A stretch of DNA of 64,000 nucleotides from an uncultured Acetatifactor sp. (lineage in GTDB: Bacteria; Bacillota; Clostridia; Lachnospirales; Lachnospiraceae): the NCBI GenBank assembly GCA_910577235.1, contig CAJTMX010000010.1, forward strand, positions 1-64,000. The letters run 5' to 3'. Below are positions 59,346-64,000 of the stretch, piece after piece. Positions within the stretch are counted from its first letter, which is position 1, and each line of letters begins with the position of its first letter. The notes beneath the pieces are model-generated. The model was not told the origin of the DNA. It ran no database searches and was given only the letters and a program-made list of their open reading frames with translations. A program made the position numbers and the translations under genes.

Positions 59346-60518
59346 ATGAAAAAATTGTTAATGGTAGCGAACAGTGCAATATGTCCTGTGATCAATGGCT
59401 CCAGAAAGAGAATGTTCAGTCTGGTAAGACTGTTTGAAAAAGCCGGATGCGATGTTCAGATAGTTATTACCAATGATAAAGTTGGTTTTATGGATACGGT
59501 AGAACAGATGCCAGGCAATAAAATACATTTTTTTGACTCGGACAGAAAGAAATCTGCAGGAGCAACACAAAGAGCAGAATTGAGACAAAAAATGTCAATA
59601 GATATGCTGAATATTTATTCTGTACCATATAGAATTGACGATATGTTTCCTAACGGTTTGGATGATTTTGTGGCGGAATTGCATGGCAGGGAAAGATTTG
59701 ATTTTGTCATTGTTGAATATGTATATATGTCCAAAGCATTGACTAAACTGGGAAGTGATGTTGTTAAAATAGTTGATACAATAGACATTCATACAGGACG
59801 TGAAAAGATGTATTACAGCATGGGAACGAAACCCCTTGGTTTTTACACGACCAGATTGCAGGAGAGAAAGGGAGTGTTGCGGGCGGATTACGTCTTTGCG
59901 ATTCAGAAGGACGAGTCCAAGTACTTTTACAAGCTGACAGGCGGTAAGCGGAAAGTGTTGACGATTGGTAATTATTTGGACGTGCCCAACGATGCTGTAA
60001 ATTACAACAAAATTGTCTTGTTTGTGGGTTCCAATAATGATCCGAACCGGGAGGCATTGAATTATTTTTTACAGCATATATGGGGAAAAGTGCACAATCG
60101 AGTGCCGGATGCGCAATTTTGGATTGCAGGTGATGTCAGTAATTCCGTGAAGGAATCGCCAGATTATACAAAAGTAGGATTTGTTGATGATCTGTCAAAT
60201 ATCTATAAAGAAGTCAGGGTGGTGGTTAATCCTATGCTGTCAGGCACAGGATTGCCGATCAAGACCATAGAAGCCCTGGCCTACGGAAAGCCTATTGTGG
60301 CTACAGAAAGCGGGGCGAGAGGTCTTTATAAAGAAGGTAAGAATCCGAGGGCTTTCTTACTGGCAAAGAATACAGAAGAGTTTGTTAATAAATTGATCTG
60401 CGCTCTGAATGATGATGGGGTAATAAATCGAATACATCAGAACTGTGTTAGGTTTGTGGAACGATATAACGACAAACTGCTTAGAAGACTTATAAGCGTA
60501 GTGGAAGGTTCGGACTGA
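59346..60518 (+). CDS. Family 4 glycosyltransferase (GT-B)
   Basis: This cytoplasmic protein of 390 residues has a GT4 layout: an N-terminal domain with CPVINGSRKRMFSLVRLFEKAG, a central KIVLFVGSNNDPNREALNYFL segment (in part) at about 220 that starts the donor domain, and PMLSGTGLPIKTIEALAYGKPIVATESGARG in pieces (SGTGLPIKTIEALA, PIVATESGARGL) at about 298-325, with the EX7E-like GLPIKTIEA motif. It resembles the C-terminal domain of the large protein encoded downstream (GVKGKIIEAAYYQMPVV). AGGGAGA precedes the ATG. Confidence 0.88.
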   Translation: MKKLLMVANSAICPVINGSRKRMFSLVRLFEKAGCDVQIVITNDKVGFMDTVEQMPGNKIHFFDSDRKKSAGATQRAELRQKMSIDMLNIYSVPYRIDDMFPNGLDDFVAELHGRERFDFVIVEYVYMSKALTKLGSDVVKIVDTIDIHTGREKMYYSMGTKPLGFYTTRLQERKGVLRADYVFAIQKDESKYFYKLTGGKRKVLTIGNYLDVPNDAVNYNKIVLFVGSNNDPNREALNYFLQHIWGKVHNRVPDAQFWIAGDVSNSVKESPDYTKVGFVDDLSNIYKEVRVVVNPMLSGTGLPIKTIEALAYGKPIVATESGARGLYKEGKNPRAFLLAKNTEEFVNKLICALNDDGVINRIHQNCVRFVERYNDKLLRRLISVVEGSD

Positions 60519-60542
60519 TAAAGTAAGCTGGAAGGAGGAAGT

Positions 60543-63500
60543 ATGTGCGCGTTGATGTATAATGCAGGCATGTACAGTAAAATGTCGGAGATACAACATC
60601 GATTAAACGCATTTGATGATTTCGCAAAAACGATAGAAAATAAAAGGATCGCTCTATATGGAATAGGCGTTAACGCTCGGGAGATTCTTGCAAGATATCC
60701 TCAATTACATATTGTCGGAGTGATGGACGAGAAGACATCGAAACAATATGTTTATGGGAAAAAAGTATTGAGAGAAGAGGAAGTGCTGGCTTTGAGAGTC
60801 GAAGTGATCGTTGTCGCCTCTCAGATTGCGCCTCTACAGGAAATTTTTTACAGAATATCGGCATTCTGTAACGCTAATCGAATTGGATTATACGATATGT
60901 ATGGCGATGATCTGTTTGAACTTTTTTACAGACTGGTGGAAAATCAAAGTACATTATGCGTGCGGACCAAGGAGGTTCTAAAGGAAACAGTTGACGAGTA
61001 TGACATTGTCAGTTTTGATCTGTTGGGAACAACACTGAGTGCCGGTATAGGTTTTAAAGATAGAATATGGTGGGAAGTAGCTGACAAAAACAGAGATATT
61101 ATAGCTAACCCATTAGATTTTGTGGAGTTCAGAACACGTCTTGAAAACGGTTTCCCGAGGGAAAGATATGAATATGACCTGGAGAAAATATATTCTGCTT
61201 ATACTGTCGGCACAAGTATTTCTGATGAGCAATTGAAAGAGTTAATTAACTGTGAGAAAGAATGTACTGTCAAAAGTTTTATTCTCAGCCCTCAGATAAC
61301 TGAGATTTTGATACATTTGAAAAGCAGGAAAAAGCAAGTATTCCTCATTGCGGATTCATTCTTTTCTGCGAAAGAGATTGAAGAAATTCTGGAGAATATG
61401 CATATAGGAGGATTAGGCAAAGTTATCAGTTCGTTTGATATGGCTTGCGGGAAAGTAGATGGTCTGTATCATATGCTTGCTCTGGAGGGGAAAAAATGGC
61501 TGCATATAGGTGAGAACGATATAACGGATGGGCTTAGCGTACTGATCAATGGCGGGGACATATTTCTGCTTAAAAAAGAGGATAATTTAAGCGAGTCATC
61601 TGATTACTATGATATATTTCGACAGATCCGCAAGTGGTATGACGAGGGCAAGACCAGAGAAATATATAACTATGGCAGCAATTCACTATATGAAACCATA
61701 TGTCGTATGGAGCTTCTGGACCCGTTTATCTATTGTAATGATGAAAACAACAGGGAAGGCGCTGTTGCTAATTTGAAAAAGCTGCAATTTGATGATCCGG
61801 AGCAACCACTGGTGTCCATTGTTATACCGGTATACAATCAGTTTGCGTTTACCTATAATTGCCTCAGCAGCATATTGGAAAACACAAAGGGTATCCCTTA
61901 TGAAATTATTGTTGCGGATGATCATTCGGGGGATATGACTGTTGCTCTGCCAAAGATTGTATGTGGAATTCATGTGATTCGTAATAACAAAAACATGAGA
62001 TTTTTAAAAAACTGTAATAATGCGGCAGCCTACGCAAGGGGAAAATATATTCTTTTTCTGAATAATGACACTTATGTATTGCCTGGCTGGCTAAAGGAAC
62101 TTCTGTCAATTGCAGAGAATGATGAGAATGTGGGGATGGTTGGCTCTAAGCTAATATATCCCGATGGGAGATTGCAGGAAGCCGGGGGCATTGTATGGTC
62201 TGACGCTTCCGCCTGGAACTTTGGATATGGACAGATGAGTGGTGCGCCAGTGTATAACTATGTAAAAGAGGCGGACTATATTTCTGGTGCCTCAATTATG
62301 ATCAGAAGAGATTTGTGGGAGGAAATAGGGGGATTTGATGAGCACTTTGCCCCTGCTTATTATGAGGATACAGACTTGGCTTTTGAGGTGAGAAAGCATG
62401 GTCATAAAGTTATATATACACCATTTTCCCAAGTAGTTCATTTTGAGGGGATATCTAACGGAAAAGATACGGACACCGGATTAAAAGCTTATCAAGTGGC
62501 CAACAGGGAGAAGTTCCTAAAAAAATGGAAGAAAGTGCTGGAATCGGATCATTTTGATAATGGGAGCAGTTTATTTGTCGCTAAAGACAGGAGCCGGGGC
62601 AAGAAACACATTTTAGTGGTTGATCATTATATACCCCAATATGACCATGACGCAGGCGGAAGATGCACTTATATGTATTTAAAAGCATTTATTGCTATGG
62701 GTATGCAGGTAACGTTCATAGGCGATAATTTCGCTTATACTATGCCCTATGCACAAGAGCTGCTTAAGATGGGAGTGGAGATATTGTATGGCAACTACAA
62801 TAAACTGCATATTGAGGAATGGTTGAAAAACAATCTTATATATTTTGACTTTGTTTATTTGCAGAGGCCCCATATTTCTGTCAAGTATATTGATATTGTA
62901 AAGAAATACAGCGATGCAAAAGTTTTTTACTTCGCGCACGATTTGCATCATCTGCGGCTTGAACGGCAATATCAGATTACCGGAGACAGCGAAGCCCTGC
63001 GTGAGTCCCAAAAATGGAAAAAGGTTGAAACGGAATTGTTTGAAAAGGCGGATATAGGACATGTGGTAGGAGATTATGAGCAAAAACATATGCAGGAGAT
63101 TATGCCATGGAAACCCATCAGAAATATTCCGCTATATATTTTTGACGCATTATATTCTAAGCCGTCAAAACCGTTTGAGGAGCGAAAAGACATTCTTTAC
63201 GTGGGAGGGTTTGGGCATCCGCCGAATGTAGATGCAGTGATGTGGTTTGCAAGGGAAGTATTTCCGGGTATTTTGAGTAAAATGCCGGATATAAAGTGGC
63301 ACATAGTAGGAAATAAACCTACGGAAGAAATTCAGGCGCTGGCATGTGATAATATTATTGTTGAGGGATTTGTCAGCGATGCTAAGCTGGAGCAGTTATA
63401 CGGAACGTGCCGTCTGGCCGTTGTTCCCTTGCGTGTAGGTGCGGGTGTCAAAGGCAAGATTATAGAAGCGGCATATTATCAGATGCCGGTTGTCACAACA

Positions 63501-63704
63501 GATATAGGCGCTGAAGGAATAAGCCAGGAAGAACGCGCTTTGGTGGTGGAGAATGACCCCAAGAAGATGGTGGACACAATCTGCGAATTGTATCATGATT
63601 GTGAGTCCCTTCGCGAGTATGCGGTAAGGGAAAGGGCGTTAATAGAAAATCACTACATGCTGAAAAATGCAATTGAAGTACTGAAAACAGATATGGAGAT
63701 TTGA
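60543..63704 (+). CDS. 1053-residue multidomain protein: Rossmann-like module, HAD-like domain, GT2 and GT4
   Basis: The order of domains is a module (RIALYGIGVNAREILARY near 32; VVGVMDEK-like IVGVMDEKTSK near 55), a HAD-like region at about 150-330 (YDIVSFDLLGTTLS; VFLIADSFFSAKEIEEIL in part; WLHIGENDITDGL), a GT2 domain at about 420-650 (LVSIVIPVYNQFAFTYNCL; VADDHSGDMT; FLNNDTYVLPGWLKEL; YYEDTDLAFEVRKHGHKV), and a GT4 domain at about 690-1050 (ILVVDHYIPQYDHDAGGR; ILYVGGFGHPPNVDAV; VGAGVKGKIIEAAYYQ). Two sugars could thus be added by one chain. The HAD aspartate and surroundings (DLLGTT rather than DxDxT) look degenerate. AAGGAGG precedes the ATG. Confidence 0.88.
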   Translation: MCALMYNAGMYSKMSEIQHRLNAFDDFAKTIENKRIALYGIGVNAREILARYPQLHIVGVMDEKTSKQYVYGKKVLREEEVLALRVEVIVVASQIAPLQEIFYRISAFCNANRIGLYDMYGDDLFELFYRLVENQSTLCVRTKEVLKETVDEYDIVSFDLLGTTLSAGIGFKDRIWWEVADKNRDIIANPLDFVEFRTRLENGFPRERYEYDLEKIYSAYTVGTSISDEQLKELINCEKECTVKSFILSPQITEILIHLKSRKKQVFLIADSFFSAKEIEEILENMHIGGLGKVISSFDMACGKVDGLYHMLALEGKKWLHIGENDITDGLSVLINGGDIFLLKKEDNLSESSDYYDIFRQIRKWYDEGKTREIYNYGSNSLYETICRMELLDPFIYCNDENNREGAVANLKKLQFDDPEQPLVSIVIPVYNQFAFTYNCLSSILENTKGIPYEIIVADDHSGDMTVALPKIVCGIHVIRNNKNMRFLKNCNNAAAYARGKYILFLNNDTYVLPGWLKELLSIAENDENVGMVGSKLIYPDGRLQEAGGIVWSDASAWNFGYGQMSGAPVYNYVKEADYISGASIMIRRDLWEEIGGFDEHFAPAYYEDTDLAFEVRKHGHKVIYTPFSQVVHFEGISNGKDTDTGLKAYQVANREKFLKKWKKVLESDHFDNGSSLFVAKDRSRGKKHILVVDHYIPQYDHDAGGRCTYMYLKAFIAMGMQVTFIGDNFAYTMPYAQELLKMGVEILYGNYNKLHIEEWLKNNLIYFDFVYLQRPHISVKYIDIVKKYSDAKVFYFAHDLHHLRLERQYQITGDSEALRESQKWKKVETELFEKADIGHVVGDYEQKHMQEIMPWKPIRNIPLYIFDALYSKPSKPFEERKDILYVGGFGHPPNVDAVMWFAREVFPGILSKMPDIKWHIVGNKPTEEIQALACDNIIVEGFVSDAKLEQLYGTCRLAVVPLRVGAGVKGKIIEAAYYQMPVVTTDIGAEGISQEERALVVENDPKKMVDTICELYHDCESLREYAVRERALIENHYMLKNAIEVLKTDMEI

Positions 63705-63708
63705 ATCA

Positions 63709-64000
63709 ATGTATAGGATATTGGTATATGGATTGGGAAAAGAATATGATAAGCATGTTAATTTACTAAAGGCAGGTGAACTTTTAGGAAAGTTTTGCGT
63801 CAAAGGAGTGACCAGATCAAATGGTTGGATATATAAACATGTGGATGGTTATCCTTTTATACCGGTGGAAGAAATCGGCTGGCAAGATTATGATATTTTT
63901 GTCATTGCCGCAGAAATGGGGAGTCCATCATATGCGGATATTAGGAAGGTAGTATTGAGCAAGGGAATTTCGGAAAACAAGATTATTCCTGTCGCGGCTT
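63709..64000 (+). CDS. Protein starting with a Rossmann-like module (3' end outside window)
   Basis: The frame opens with ATG 63709, directly after the stop of the large protein, and is still open at the window end, giving 97 visible residues. They read as another copy of the module, MYRILVYGLGKEYDKHVNLL, then FCVKGVTRSNG, PFIPVEEIGWQDYDIFVIAA and VLSKGISENKIIPVA, matching the alpha/beta pattern of the N-terminal parts of the 46013 and 51092 proteins. The GxGxxG is altered (GLGKEY). What follows is unknown; a fused enzyme domain would be expected from its neighbours. Confidence 0.7.
   Translation, partial: MYRILVYGLGKEYDKHVNLLKAGELLGKFCVKGVTRSNGWIYKHVDGYPFIPVEEIGWQDYDIFVIAAEMGSPSYADIRKVVLSKGISENKIIPVAA

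Noticed and set aside
1..64000. Insertion sequences, integrases, tRNA or rRNA genes
   Set aside because: No transposase or recombinase motifs and no tRNA- or rRNA-like sequence were noticed on either strand; a dedicated search could still find a degraded copy.

Overview
The window looks like a chromosomal segment of a spore-former-related Gram-positive of class Clostridia, most likely a Lachnospiraceae. The reasons are the gene order comF - YvyF-type flagellar-locus protein - cdaA - ybbR/cdaR - glmM - HPr, a stand-alone Spo0A DNA-binding domain with a perfect 0A box upstream, strong AGGAGG ribosome sites, sigma-A-like promoters with extended -10 elements, and CDP-glycerol-type wall polymer genes. 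All genes but one lie on the + strand. No tRNA, rRNA, insertion sequence, integrase or CRISPR array was seen.

Region 1 (1-6734) is housekeeping: the ComF tail, a zinc-ribbon flagellar-locus protein, two unknown membrane proteins, then c-di-AMP synthesis (cdaA, cdaR) coupled to glmM, an HPr protein, and a convergent PAP2-like membrane protein sharing a bidirectional terminator. Region 2 (7000-8454) holds a DPM1-like glycosyltransferase and the orphan Spo0A effector domain.

Region 3 (8670-22049) is a first exopolysaccharide locus: two unknown membrane proteins, a large polyprenyl-phosphate sugar transferase, a chain-length regulator with a kinase-like tail lacking a P-loop, several family 2 glycosyltransferases, an EpsG-like polymerase, a FlaA1/PglF-type nucleotide-sugar dehydratase, a second small (PglC-like) initiating transferase and an SDR epimerase. 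The dehydratase and small transferase are separated by a 540 bp non-coding block of unusual repeats: two 34 bp G-run repeats, a 148 bp foldback element with perfect 25 bp arms, and seven 38 bp tandem repeats. Region 4 (22170-25984) has its own promoter and encodes a secreted SH3/glucosaminidase wall hydrolase and a proline-rich lipoprotein; a strong hairpin terminator follows.

Region 5 (26290-41382), visibly more A+T-rich at its start, is a second polysaccharide locus: glycosyltransferases, a Wzx flippase, a large polymerase-like membrane protein, a CDP-deoxyhexose cassette (rfbF, rfbH, a YerE-like thiamine-diphosphate enzyme, rfbG, an SDR) suggesting a branched-chain CDP-sugar, and an LtaS-like phosphoglycerol transferase.

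Region 6 (41400-64000, running off the end) starts at a near-consensus promoter and is the most unusual part. It combines CDP-alditol chemistry (two different TagD fusion proteins, a TagB/TagF-like transferase, a GDPD-metallophosphatase fusion), nonulosonic acid chemistry (NeuB without a SAF domain, NeuA fused to a KdsC-like phosphatase, a DUF115/Maf-like protein and a sialyltransferase-like GT-B protein), a radical SAM/SPASM protein, a GtrII-family membrane glucosyltransferase switched out of frame by a 12-G tract, and a 1053-residue HAD-GT2-GT4 protein. Across this locus a small Rossmann-like module (GxGxxG followed by FIDND or similar) recurs in at least eight proteins, fused to unrelated enzymes or standing nearly alone. 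That recurring module, the poly-G switch and the foldback/tandem-repeat block are the best candidates for undescribed biology.
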